From Eucommia ulmoides (Eukaryota > Streptophyta > Magnoliopsida > Garryales > Eucommiaceae): 64,000 bases of DNA. The stretch spans positions 1,794,501 to 1,858,500 of the forward strand of contig CM028328.1 of the NCBI GenBank assembly GCA_016647705.1, written 5' to 3'. Under the pieces are notes generated by a model. The model was not told the origin of the DNA and ran no database searches. It saw nothing but the letters and a program-made list of their open reading frames with translations. A program made the translations under genes and the position numbers. This document shows, one piece after another, positions 48,601 through 60,709 of this stretch. Numbering within the stretch: the first letter of the stretch is position 1; every line of letters starts with the position of its first letter.

Positions 48601-49423
48601 TCCATCTAAGCCTCCCGGCACCGTTGCTGTCGTTCTTAAGGTATGTATATATATATATGGATGTACATGTTCAAAACGATTTGATATTGTTTGGTTGTAT
48701 GAAATTTGAGTGTTTGAATTGGAATTTATAGTTTCCAATTCCGAATGTTCGATTTCGTGTTCCCAAACACTGCACTATTTGTTGACTGGTTTTATACTGT
48801 CCTCGCTCTAATGGTGGCGTTTGGAAGCGTAGAAACACGTTTAGGTGTTGTTTTATGTGTTCAAAAGCGCAAAATACAATTATTTTTCTTTTAACAACAG
48901 ATCTCGAAAACGCATTTGCTCAATAATTTTTGCATTACTGAATCTATTAAATGGTCTAATTTTAATATTCTATTAAATTTAATTTAATTTTATATATATA
49001 TTTGTATTTTTTTTTATTTTTCTATAACTTGTCTTTACAATATATTTACTCAACAAAAATAGTTATTATTTTTATTTCAGCGTCATATTTCATTCAATCG
49101 CGTCATTTTCACTTTTCAATATCTAATACGTGATTAATAAATAATTTTCTTTTCATAACTATTTTAAAACTAAACCAAACAATTTTCCAAAAATTTCAAT
49201 AATTAATTTCATTTTTTTAAAAATAAAATAAAATTGAACAAGCCCTAAATTTAGAAATTTATATGCTTTCATTTCGAAGGTCCCCAATTTCATACAACCG
49301 AACACGACCTAAATTTGCGCTTTGCTTTTGTTGTTGCAGTCGGGATACATGCTTCACGATCGCATTATCCGACCAGCCGAAGTTGGCGTAACCGACGCTG
49401 TGGAAAATAAGGAGGGCGAGTAA
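45644..49423 (+). CDS. Mitochondrial GrpE co-chaperone (nucleotide exchange factor)
   Basis: GrpE releases ADP from mitochondrial HSP70 during protein import and folding. Five exons with GT-AG borders: 45644-45796, 46789-47262, 47354-47521, 48512-48640, 49340-49423. All junctions are in phase 0, giving 335 aa. The N-terminus is rich in Arg and Ser and lacks acidic residues (MLGVRVTSRLSRNVAAQCR), a mitochondrial presequence. A low-complexity acidic/Ser stretch (DSDSDSEAD) leads into the coiled coil (LVRIAAEKEELLKVKQKEI), then the GrpE core: RTYADMENVMDRTRREAEN, NFAKSLLDVADNLGRA, LLKTLLEGVEMTEKQL, FDPHRHNAVFQVPD, and a C-terminal Gly-Tyr segment ending DRIIRPAEVGV. It matches the plant MGE1/MGE2 family in length and order. 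I cannot say which paralogue. Confidence 0.95.
45912..46690. repeat. Direct repeats of about 335 bp in GrpE intron 1
   Basis: AACCTGCCAAATCCGCCCAA and GCAACACCTGCACCGAATCG at about 45950 recur at about 46284 with the same following words (ATAGTAACCTGCGC, CCAAACCGCCCGTTGC). A third, degenerate piece lies at 46550-46690. It begins near GATTAGGGGTGTGTAGCG, a hAT-like terminus, so the array may have grown from a MITE. Confidence 0.75.
47533..48360. other. Repeat-derived sequence in GrpE intron 3
   Basis: Starts at TTAAGGCCCCGTTTGGCTGTC (Tourist-like left end). Later parts (CACTTTGCTTCTGTGACTTG, TTTACACCCCTGTGG, at about 48000-48065) resemble the low-copy non-coding repeats at 61430 and 35875. 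No reading frame of interest. Confidence 0.5.
48812..49309. mobile_element. Harbinger-like MITE in GrpE intron 4
   Basis: The left end TGGTGGCGTTTGGAAGCG and right end CATACAACCGAACACGACC are flanked by TAA (48809-48811 and 49310-49312). The termini are only partly complementary, so the limits are tentative. A smaller palindromic relative precedes it at about 48677-48775. Confidence 0.55.
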
Positions 49424-50045
49424 AAGATCAATGATTTTTCTTTTCTTTTCATTTTTTTTTTCCTGGAAAAAAATGGTAGATAAGGCATAAGTTTGATGTT
49501 TCTAATTATGAGAATAGGTCAATAATTTTTGTGGGGATTCTCCTCTTAATTTTATTACCATTTATACAACAAGATGTTGTGAATTATTGATGTATGTCAC
49601 CAACAATTTTGGGTTAAAAGATTTCGTTGCATGTTTCATTTGTTGAATTTTTGTGTTTGGGATAATGTTAGAATATTAGTTACATTTAGTATTGATTATT
49701 ATGTGCTGTAAAAGATTAGGCAGTCCGGTGCTACAGAATTCCTGTTATGTGTGTGATCCGAGAAAAGGTTGAACCACTTGGACTTATTGTATGCAGCGTT
49801 AACTGCCGTTGTAAGATGTTTTCACGACTCGAACACGTGATTTTCATGTTACACGGTGATAATTTTTACTGTTATGCCAATACTCTCTTAATTAATTATA
49901 CACACACTATAAGAATATGAAAATTTGTCCGAAGAACAAGACTTGAAAAGTTTGAATTGTTGTTGGGGGGATAACAACTTAGAATTGGTAAGAGTGATGA
50001 AATAACATAAATATTCTCATCAGAAAATACTATTTTAAACTATTA

Positions 50046-51675
50046 GGTTGTGTTTGGGTAAGAGATTTTGGTAGGAATCTGATTTGTTCAGAGGATTTTA
50101 AAATATTTTTTTTGATAAATCCCTTGTTTGGGTATTTATGGAGAGGAATTTGTAAAATTCTTTTATTTTAAAAAAAGAGAAAAATGAGTCATTTTGAAAT
50201 CCATTTGATTTAGGTGTCATTTGCCAAATACATTGAAGGAAGGATTTGAGAAATCGAGCCCTCGTCCATTGTCTTCCTTCTTCTTCTTTTTCTTCTTCTT
50301 CGTCGTCATCGTCCATCGATTTGTGCCGCCGTCTTCCTTCTTTTGCTTATTCGTCATCCATCGTCTTCTTTTTCTTCGTCGTCTACCGTTCTTCGTCGCT
50401 GTCGTCCATCGTTTCTTCGTCGCCATTTCTTCCGTCGCTGTCGCCGTCGTTATTTAAGTTCGTTTTCAATTCAATTTCTGTTTTGCTCATGAATGTGTTC
50501 GTTTTCGATTCAATTTCTTTGTAACCGTTTCTTTTTGCTCCGGTGACGATATTAGGGTTTTAATTCAATTTCTGTTTTGCTCATGAATGTGTTTGTTTTC
50601 GATTCAATTTCTTCGTTGCTGTTTCTTCCTGCTCTGGTGACGTTGTTAGGGTTTCAAATCAATTTCTTTTATGCTCGTGATTGTGTTTGATTTTTGCTGA
50701 TCTCTTTTAATTTAGGATGATGTGTTCTAGTTAGGGTTTTAATTTATGTTGAATTCTTCTATTTTAGAGTTTTAATTTTTTCTGATTATCTCAATCAATG
50801 TTGTTGATGCCAAAAAGTGGTGGCGGGTCAACAGTGTGGTCCGGGAGAATATTTGAGACACAAGACGGCCATTAGCGCTGCAGCTGGTTGAGTTCAGGGG
50901 TGGTGACGATCTCTGAGTTGAGCTCCACTCTTCTGCTCCAAGCACCTGCACAAAGACTTACCGGGGTTATCCTCAGTAAAGTCCCTCCGGTATGAGAGTA
51001 AGTATTCCGAGGTGAAGAGCTGAAAATATATTGAGTTCAGTAGTAGTCACGTACCGTTGGGTAGTGGGTGCCTCGGTGTATTTATAGGCGCTAGTGCTTG
51101 ATTAGCGCCGCGAAATTAGGGGGCCAGCTCAGGTTAATTAACATAATCTGCTGGACAATCAATGAGCAGACATGTTAGCCCTCTAAACGTCTAGGCTGGC
51201 TTTTGAGCCCATAATCAGAGGCCCATGGGCCAGAGCCTCACAACGGCCTGGCGACTCCCAAGTGCTGAGGTGGCGAGCAGAAGGTGCCTCAGACCGTTAG
51301 TTCGGCAGGTCGGATCTCAGCTTGTCGGTCCTAATTTCTTCACTGAAACGACTCTCAGTTCGGCTGGGGGGCACCTCAGCTCGGTATTGAGGGGATTTCA
51401 GCTCTCATCCTGGCCGCTCTTCTATAATTGGGCGTATTTTGACCACGTGGTGCACCTGACGAGATTCTCCTATATCAAATGTATTTGTGAATTTTGTTTA
51501 CAAATAGTTTACCTATTCAAATAAGATAATTATAAAATTACACGATCAAATACTTCAAGTAAAATAGTTATCTAAACAATGAATTTGTAAATGATGAGAT
51601 TTCAAAATTTAGAATTTTAAAATTCTATCAGTTACAAATTCTTAGATTTACCAAATACTTTACCCAAACGCAATC
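50046..51675. mobile_element. Harbinger-like element carrying a nested solo LTR
   Basis: The ends GGTTGTGTTTGGGTAAGAG and CTTTACCCAAACGCAATC are complementary with few mismatches and flanked by TTA (50043-50045 and 51676-51678). Its own interior has a TTCTTC/CGTCGTC-rich region (50260-50455) and TTAGGGTTTTAATTC words. No transposase was seen. A 676-bp gypsy LTR sits inside. Confidence 0.75.
50802..51477 (-). mobile_element. Gypsy solo LTR with 5-bp target duplication
   Basis: It is bounded by TGTTGATGCC and CTATATCA (TG...CA) with AATGT on both sides (50797-50801 and 51478-51482). The minus strand carries CCTATAAATACACCGAGG (TATA region) and then CCGGAGGGACTTTACTGAGG, a block common in plant gypsy R/U5. 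No internal part remains. The matching target duplication suggests a fairly young insertion followed by LTR-LTR recombination. Confidence 0.88.
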
Positions 51676-52066
51676 TTAGTAACGTTTTTAATTTTGCGAA
51701 ATTAAAACAAATGTGGAACTAGAGAATTTAGGGCCATTACCGCTCCCATCGGCATCCACTACCACACCGATCACCATATAATTAAAGAGAAAAAAAAATG
51801 TTATAGCCAAATATATTTTTCGGTTCTGTTTATAAATTAAAAGAAATAATTTTAGAATAATGATCGTTATCAAACTTATTTTTATTTTCAGAATAATGTC
51901 GAACGAAAATAGATTTCTGATCCTAATTTATTGAAAGTAGAAACAAAAATATAACGAGACACCGTCTCTGTTTTTGTGGACTTTGCGAAACGACGTCGCT
52001 TGGGGTCTATCCTAATTCGTCTTCAAAAACACTGGTTCTATCTTCTTCATTCGCTGAAGGTCGAAA

Positions 52067-55000
52067 ATGGAGCTCTGTGGTTCCACATCATCTCCGACGT
52101 TCCTCCAATTCAAGCTCTCTCTCTCCTCTTCTCTCTCTACCCCTAACCCTAACCCGCTTCTTCATCCCACCACCAATAGAAGAATCAACATCAAATCCTT
52201 TACTCCCATTAACATACTGTGTAATAATTCCCGCCAATTCTCTCTCCTCCAACCTCCGTCTTCGAGAATTTTACCTATCGCTGCTGCGGCTTCCTCGGCC
52301 TCCGTTGAGACGGTACATGACCGACTTCCGGCTGATATCGATGTCTCCGTAACGGAAGAACCGAATTCTAGAGTGAGTTCTTCTAATTCTGTATTTGTTA
52401 ATTGCAATTGCTCAATTTTGACTGATCGTAGCTAATCCATCATGATTTTGGTTTCGAAATGAAGATCGTTTGCATTTTCCTTGCCAATTTTGTATTTGTT
52501 AATTATAGTTGCTCAATTTTACTGTCTATATTCTGATCGAGCTCATATGACCTAATTTTCCTGATTTTTGATTTTGTCAATGAGGAATGATTGCATTTTC
52601 CCTGTCATTTTCATGAATTTCTGATTGTGTAATTTTGAAAATGCCGTTTTCTTTGCATCATCTCGCAGTTTAATCTTTTAATTTGTGTTTTTCCCCAATT
52701 CAAACTGTTTGTTCATCGCCGCATGGCGTTTAAACTCTGAATTTTAAGTGCTAAATTTATTAAGTGGTGAATCTATTAAGTATTCAAATTTTTAATACTT
52801 TTAATTTTACAAAAATTATCTTTGTACAAATTTTTGTTCCTAAAATAATTTTTATAACCTTTTTTTTTTTTTAAATATTATTTCTCTTCAAATTTCTCTC
52901 TCTAATTTTATTCAATTTAATATTTTCTTTATCTATAATTTTTTGTATATAACTTTTTTCCTTTTTGTGAGAATTTATTGTTGGGAATTTCGGACTAATT
53001 TTCAAATTCTCCCTCAGGATCCATTGAGCAGAATATCAAGAATAACTGAGAAATTAGAAAATACAACACAAGAATTATAGTGGAAACTCCAAAACCGGAG
53101 AAAAACCACTATTGTTGTCAAAGACAATTCAAGAAAAATTCACTATGTGGAAAATTGTTACAACCACACTCTTAGTAATTTTTCCTCACACTCAAAACCC
53201 ATAGAATACAAAATCTTCAAGAACACACTCCTTACAAATTATACCCATGACCCATATTGGAGAGCCAAATGCTCCCCAATATTTATATGCTTAAGAGCAT
53301 TCTTCCCTTGGGATTTCTCTCTATTTTTGGATACCTCAAACTCTCTGCATATTTTCTTTTGCAGAGAACTTATTTTGCTTTTTGGCTCATCTCCTCTATT
53401 TATAGAAAAGATTTGAGCCCTTTCATCTAATCTGAACAGACCAAGAGAATCTTCAACAATTGTCGGTGAATTTGGTGTAGCCTCACTCTTTTTCTTCTTT
53501 GGTGAGTTACATGTTCCTTCCTCCTTTTTCTTTTGTTTTCTTGGGCTGATTCATTGAATCACTCAATTGATCTTTTGGCCTTTTGTTGATTTTTCTTAAT
53601 ATTAGAAAAGTAATTTTCCCATCCCAAATTGGAAGTGAATATTACCCAACAAATCTCCCCCTCATGACCAATTTGGGGTTAAAGTTAAAACTATAATTTC
53701 CTTGCAAACTCCGTCATCATAACATTGTTTTCATCAACAGTTATAATTCTCGGTACAGAGAATTATCATACTCCACCATAAAGAGTATACACACTTAGAA
53801 TAAATCATTCTAAGAATTTCACCTCGGCTCATGTCGAACAATCCTGCTGAAAAATTATGGTGCAACTCCCATGTTGGCTCTCTTGGAAGTTCATCAGCAA
53901 TCGACATCATTTTACCACACACCTTGCATTAATGCCAACCAATGCTCGTGTGCAAAGAACCCGCTAGTAGTGACACATTCTCTTTTATGACAATTTTAAT
54001 AACTAACGGCATGCTATGAGGATGTACATGCTCTTTTCAAAGAGCATCACCATAGTCTTCGAAAACAGACACACTGTTAGCTTCACCGGCGATATTTGAC
54101 CTTGAGCTGCTTGCCGAATCAGCTCCACTTTTTGGGCAATTTCTTTTGAGGTACCCAGATTGTCCACACCTCCAACAAACCAATTTCTTGTTCATGGAGT
54201 TCTTCTTCCAATTTCCGGTTACCACCAAAGCCGAGTTTTTAGGTGGAGCACTATATCTACCACCTAGCCTTTTCTCTTCGGAGAAAAGTTTGTTGGTGAC
54301 TTCTGAGAACACAACCTTATCTTTCCCATGAATCAAAATGGGCTTCATGTGTTCATAAGAATGTGGAAAAGACCAGATGAGCCTCAACACTTTATCCTCA
54401 TTATCAATCTTCACTCCAATGGCTTCCAGTTTAGAGACGATACCATTTAAGACACTCAGATGGTCAGAAATGGCTGTGCCTTCATTCATATGCAAAGTAT
54501 GAAACTGCTCATTGAGATACACCCGATTAGAGACGCCTTTTGCTTGATATATTTCTTCGAGCTTCTCCCAAAGTTTCTTGGCAGTTTTAATTCCTTGCAC
54601 ATTAGCAAGAACATTTTTTTCCATAGACAAGCGGATCACACTTTCGGCTCTCAAATCGAAGTCTTCCCATTCCTCATCGCTCATACCGGATTTCAAACCT
54701 TCTTTGCTAGTATCCGGGGACGGTCGCCCCTTCAACGCTTTGTGTAACCCAGATTGAATCATCAAATCCCTTGTACTTGCCACAAGCCAAAGTTGATTCT
54801 CCCATTGAATTTCTCTACATCGAATTTTACGCTCAACATGCTCAACATTTTCTTTCAATAACCAAGCTCTGAAACCAATTGTTGAGAATTTCGGACTAAT
54901 TTTCAAATTCCCTCCCAAGATCCATTGAGCAGAATACCAAGAATAACTGAGAAATTAGAAAATACAATATAAAAATTTGTTGGGTAATATTCACTCCTAA

Positions 55001-58000
55001 TTTGGGATGAAAAAATTACTTTTCTAATATCAAGAAAAATCAATAAAAGGCCAAAAGATCAATTGCGTGATTCAATGAATCAACCCAAGAAAACAAAAGA
55101 AAAAGGAGGACAGGGACATGTAGTTCACCAAAGAAGAAAAAGAGTGAGGCTACACCAAATTCACCTACAATTGTTGAAGATTCTCTTGATTTGTTCAGAT
55201 TGGATGAAATGGCTCAAATCTCTTCTATAAATAGAGGAGATGAGCTAAAGAGAAAAATCAAGTTCTCTGCAAAGAAAATACGTAGAGGGTTTGAGAGATC
55301 CCAAAATAGAGAGTGTGTATCAATTCAAGTTAGAGGATTTGTGTGGGAAATTCTCTAGGGTGTAATTATCTTTGTTTTGGGGGGTGAGAAAATTCCTGAG
55401 AGTGTGAGGGTTTGTAATAATATTCTTCACATAGTGAATTTTCTCGGGTTTTCTTTGATAACGACAGTGGTTTTTCTTCGGTTTTGGAGTTTCCACTTAA
55501 ATTCTTGTGTTGTGTGATTGTGTTGATTATTCTCCAATTTTTTTATTTTTCTATATCGTGCGACTCTTATTCAATTGATTCTCCCATTGAATTTCTTTAC
55601 ATCGAATTTTACGCTCGACATGCTCGACATTTTCTTTCAATAGCCAAGCTCTGATACCAATTGTTGGGAATCCCATTGGATTTCTCTACATCGAATTTTA
55701 CGCTCGACATGCTCGACATTTTCTTTCAATAGCCAAGCTTTGATACCAATTGTTGGGAATAAGAGTTGCACAATATAAAAAAATAAGAAAATTGGTGAAT
55801 AATCAACACAAGAATTTTTCCTCACACCCAAAACCCATAGAATACAAAATCTTCAAGAACACACTCCTTACAAATTATACCCATGACCCATATTGGAGAG
55901 CCAAATGCTCCCCAATATTTACATGCTTAAGAGCATTCTTCCCTTGGGATTTCTCTCTATTTTTGGATACCTCAAACTCTCTGCATATTTTCTTTTGCAG
56001 AGAACTTATTTTGCTTTTTGGCTCATCTCCTCTATTTATAGAAAAGATTTGAGCCCTTTCATCTAATCTGAACAGACCAAGAGAATCTTCAACAATTGTA
56101 GGTGAATTTGGTGTAGCCTTACTCTTTTTCTTCTTTGGTGAGCTACATGTCCCTTTCCTCCTTTTTCATTTGTTTTCTTGGGCTGATTCATTGAATCACT
56201 CAATTGATCTTTTGGCCTTTTGTTGACTTTTCTTGATATTAGAAAAGTAATTTTCCCATCCCAAATTGGGAGTGAATATTACCCAACATTTACAGTATTG
56301 TTGTAAAATACTGGTTGTAATAATTCGATATTTTATGATATTAAGTAATGAGTGCTAAAAAATAAAGTAAATCATGCATCACTTGAAATTTTTAATAATT
56401 TTTTAAGGGATACTTATTTTTTAAAGTAATTGTTTAATTATGTTATCAAACGTACATAATTTAATAAGTATTTAATTCATTTAGTTTTAAATGTTTAATT
56501 AGGTTAGCAAACGGGGCCTCAATTTACAAGAACTTGATTCCTATACATACTTGAAGTTTCTTGTTTAAGATGTTTTGATATATGATGAATTTCAATTGAA
56601 ATTTCCATTGATGCTAACAGCTTTGCATGGTTTACATGTGTTCTATCTACAGGTTAGGTTGAGTGTAGAAGTTCCACCAGAAGTATGTGATGATTGTTAT
56701 GGGAGGGCCATCAATGAGTTCATGAAGCAAGCAAAGGTACTGTTTGGTAATGCTCTTTTTAAGTACTTTTTAAAATAATTAAAAAAAATAAATTAAAAAA
56801 AGTTTTTTTTGACGAAAGAACGAAAGTTAAAATTGAAAAGGGCGTCTGATAGTGTAGTGCTATCTGAATGTTATCCCTATAAATGATGTCGATGATTGAA
56901 AAAAGTTAGTGGAAAGGTTCTAGTTCGTTGATCTCCGACAATATAAACATCGAAGAATGGGAAAACAACAATTTTTGTTTTTCGAAAAAAAGTACTCAAA
57001 ATATGTTTTTTTTAACTTTTTTGAGTCAAATCATATGGTACTTTAAAATTAAGTATTTTTTTTTTGCTGAACAATATTTGTAAAAGCAAAAAAGTACCTC
57101 AAGAGAGTAAAAATCAATTGTAGAAAAAAGAACCTTAGCTTAAAATAAAAAAATAAAAATAAAAGCCGTGTTTTATTAAGGATTATATCTTAGTGTTATC
57201 CCTATAAGTGATCTCTTAATTCAAAAAATAAAATAAAAGATAATTGGAAAAATATCGGGTAGAGAGCTCTTGGTCCATTGATCTCCATCAATCTCGCATG
57301 ATATAAAAATCAGAAAAATAAAAAGTAACTATATTTTGTTTTTCGAAAAAAATACTTAAAACAATATTTTTATTTTTTTAATACTTTTGTTTTAAAAGTA
57401 CTTTTCTTAGGTGCAAAAAAAAAGACTACTTTTAAAAATTAAGTACTTTGATAAACCCTAGGCTGATTGGTAAAAAAAATGGACAAGATGAGAATGGATG
57501 TTTTTATTGAAATGAAAAAAAAAAAAACCGACACCCAGGTATTCGAGAGACCGGGTTCTCTCCCAAAGCCGAAGCTCAATACAAATGATTATTTGATATG
57601 CCTACACACTCCCTTCTCTCCCTTTTATAATCTGACTATTACCATATAGGGTTCCTCTCAACAAGATAACTATTAACTAAGGAATCATGGCTAGTTGACC
57701 TTCCTAATATCTTCCCATCGCCTTCCTGAAATATTCTGTGAATTAATTTAGTAACGGTCACTTCCTTTCCTGCGACGCGCATAGGTGAACCTGATTGGTG
57801 GTCTGTCATACTTTTTGCTTAAAAGTACTTTTATAAAATGCTTTAAAAAAAAGGTTTACCAATTGATGCTTTAGTTTTTGTGAACTTATTGTGGACTTAT
57901 TTTCAATTATATGTAGGTCCCTGGATTTCGTCCCGGAAAGAAAGTCCCAGAGAGCATTCTTATCGGTCATGTTGGGAAGCAAAGTGTTCGAAAGGCAACA

Positions 58001-60678
58001 ATCGAATCTATCTTGAAGAGAACACTTTCACATGCAATGTCTTCAGTATGTTTTTCTGCTATTCGATTATGCATTGTTTGTTATAATGGAATTGGAATTA
58101 GAAATGAACACATGTAAATGTAAAAATCTAAACGTTTCACATGCCTTCATCGCCAATTCCAATTCCAAGGCTTGAATTCAGTGCTCCCAAACGCCACCTT
58201 AATTTTCCCTTTGTTGTTATACACTAAGAAAAACGCGACTGAAACACTTCATTTCCTAGGTGGCCGGAAGGGCTTTGAAGGACTCGGTCCGCATTGTAAC
58301 TAAATTTTCTGACATGGAAAAGACGTATTCTTCCATGAACTCAATCAGGTTTGTTAAAAGTTAAAACTTCATCATGATGTTAAATTTAACATTATTTGAG
58401 GGATTCTTATCGTATAGTCTTCTAATTTTGTTTTTTTGTTTTTTTTGTCCTACTTTTAGAGCAAATTATTCTTTAGTCCTTACCATCATTTTAGTTGAAT
58501 TGAACTATGATATCAAATACAAATTCAACAGTTAGCTGATATCCCACTAGATGGATTCAATCTAGTTGTTATTAATCGAAAGACTAAAAACTTCATTTGA
58601 ATGGCTAAAAAATAAAGAGAGAAAAAACAGTGATAAATAAAATTATAAGTGATTTATTTCAAGGATAATATAATATTTTCTAGGTATGAAGTTCTTGTCG
58701 ATGTTGCGCCAGAAGTCAAATGGAATCCTGAAGACGGTTACAAGAATTTGAAGATTGTTGTTGAGATAGAAAGCGACATCGATGCTGAGAAAGCTGCGGA
58801 ACAAGAATTGAGACGTCGGCACAAGTCTCTTGGTTCACTTAGGATTGTTATCGATAGAGGACTTCAGGTAAATCTTCTCTATGTTTAACTTTGAACCAAT
58901 TTGGACTAGCTGACTTGGCCAGTGTTCTTGATTCTCACTAACAAGCCATGTGTTTGTTAGTTCTCTTAGGGTCCATTTGGTTGTCTAAATTATCTTATTC
59001 TATGAATCATCTTATTTTTGACGAATTGATTTGTTTCTCCGCTTACCTTTTGTTTAGTCATATGTACATATTGTTCGTTCAAACAAAGAAACATTCAATT
59101 GTTCTAGTTGAGTCAAACTTTTAAGCTATATTTTGCTCTAGTTACATGAGAAAATAGCATCTAAACTAAAACTAAATTTGTTAGTGTAAAAATCCACTGA
59201 GCCTACCTCACCTTCAAATGACGCCTTGAAATAGGAGGATTTCACTGGACTTGTATATAGTTTAGGATCAGGTAACACACAAGCGATGTGGGATTCAACA
59301 CGCCCCTTCACATGCAGGGTGGACTTTGACAAACCACTGCGAACGGATATCGAGGGCCTAACATCAATGTGGGATTCAACAAGCCCCTTCACGTGCAGGG
59401 TAAACTTTGACAAGCCACCGTGAACATATATCGGGGGGGCCCAACATCAATGTGGAATTCAACATGTTCCCTCACACTCAGGGTGGACTTTGATAAACCA
59501 CCGCGAATGGATATCGAGGGCCCCAATATTGATATAGGATTCGACACGCCCAATATCAAACAGATTGTCTGGCTTTGATACCATGTAAAAATCTAACGGG
59601 GCCGAACTCACTCTCAAAATACGCCTTAAAGAGGAGGATTGCCCTAGACTTTATATATAGCTCAGGATCAGGTAACAAAAGCGATGCAGGATTGAACAGT
59701 TAGCTAACTATTTAAGTGTTTTTATTTCTTGAAACAAAACACTGAGTTATAACAATTCATAAATTGACTGATTGAAAAATAGTACAATTTGCGCATTGAA
59801 GGACAACCAAACGGTCCCTTACTTGATTAGGCTTTATATCGATTGATGTAATTGTTGTTCTCATATCTGGTATCGTCGTTCTAATGATTCTGCAAATTCT
59901 ATTTAATTTATATGAGGTTTCTAATTTAGACAAGCTGAATCAATCCACAGATCGGCGATGTGGCTGTCCTGGATATATCTGCAACAACAATCGAGAGTGA
60001 CGAATCAAATGTAAAAAGGATTCCTTCTGCTGAGAGTAAAGGTTAATTTGCCCATGTATGCCTTTTAAGTTTCTCTAGCCGTTAGTTTATGTTAGTTTAT
60101 ATTAGGGTTTAATTTCTTTTTACCCCTTGTACTCTAATCATGTTTCATTTTAACCCCTCTATTTTAGAAACTCACACATGAATCCCTTCTACTATGAACT
60201 AAAGGGAGAAAATCTAATTTTATTAAACAAAAATATATAAAATGACTTAATTGCCTTTTATTTTTTTATTTAAATTCAATATTAAAAATGGTAATAAAAG
60301 GGGAAACTAACATTTTCCCTTTCTCTGGTTCCCTTCTATTCTTCTTTTCTGTTTTATTAAAGATAAAATAAAATAAAAATAAAAATAAAAATAAATTGTT
60401 GTTTTCCCATTTCATGTAAAATTTAGGTGAGATATTTAATTTCACAAATTGAGTTTTCCAAGTCATTTGGGGGTAAAGCGTAGGTTTTTAAAGTAGAGGG
60501 GACAAAATGAAACAAAATTAAAGTATTAAAAGAGAATTAACCCTTTACATTATTATAGTTCGTCAAGCGTCTTATTTCAGCCATATACGTGTTTAACTCA
60601 GAAATAAATTTTGTTCGTTTTCTCAGAAATAAATTTTGTTTGTTTTTGCTTTGTAAATGTGTTAATAATCTGATCATA

Positions 60679-60709
<31 letters not shown>

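Noticed and set aside
50221-50524. Open frames rich in Ser/Phe/Val in the GrpE-TIG spacer
   Set aside because: They arise from TTCTTC/CGTCGTC simple repeats inside a Harbinger-like element.
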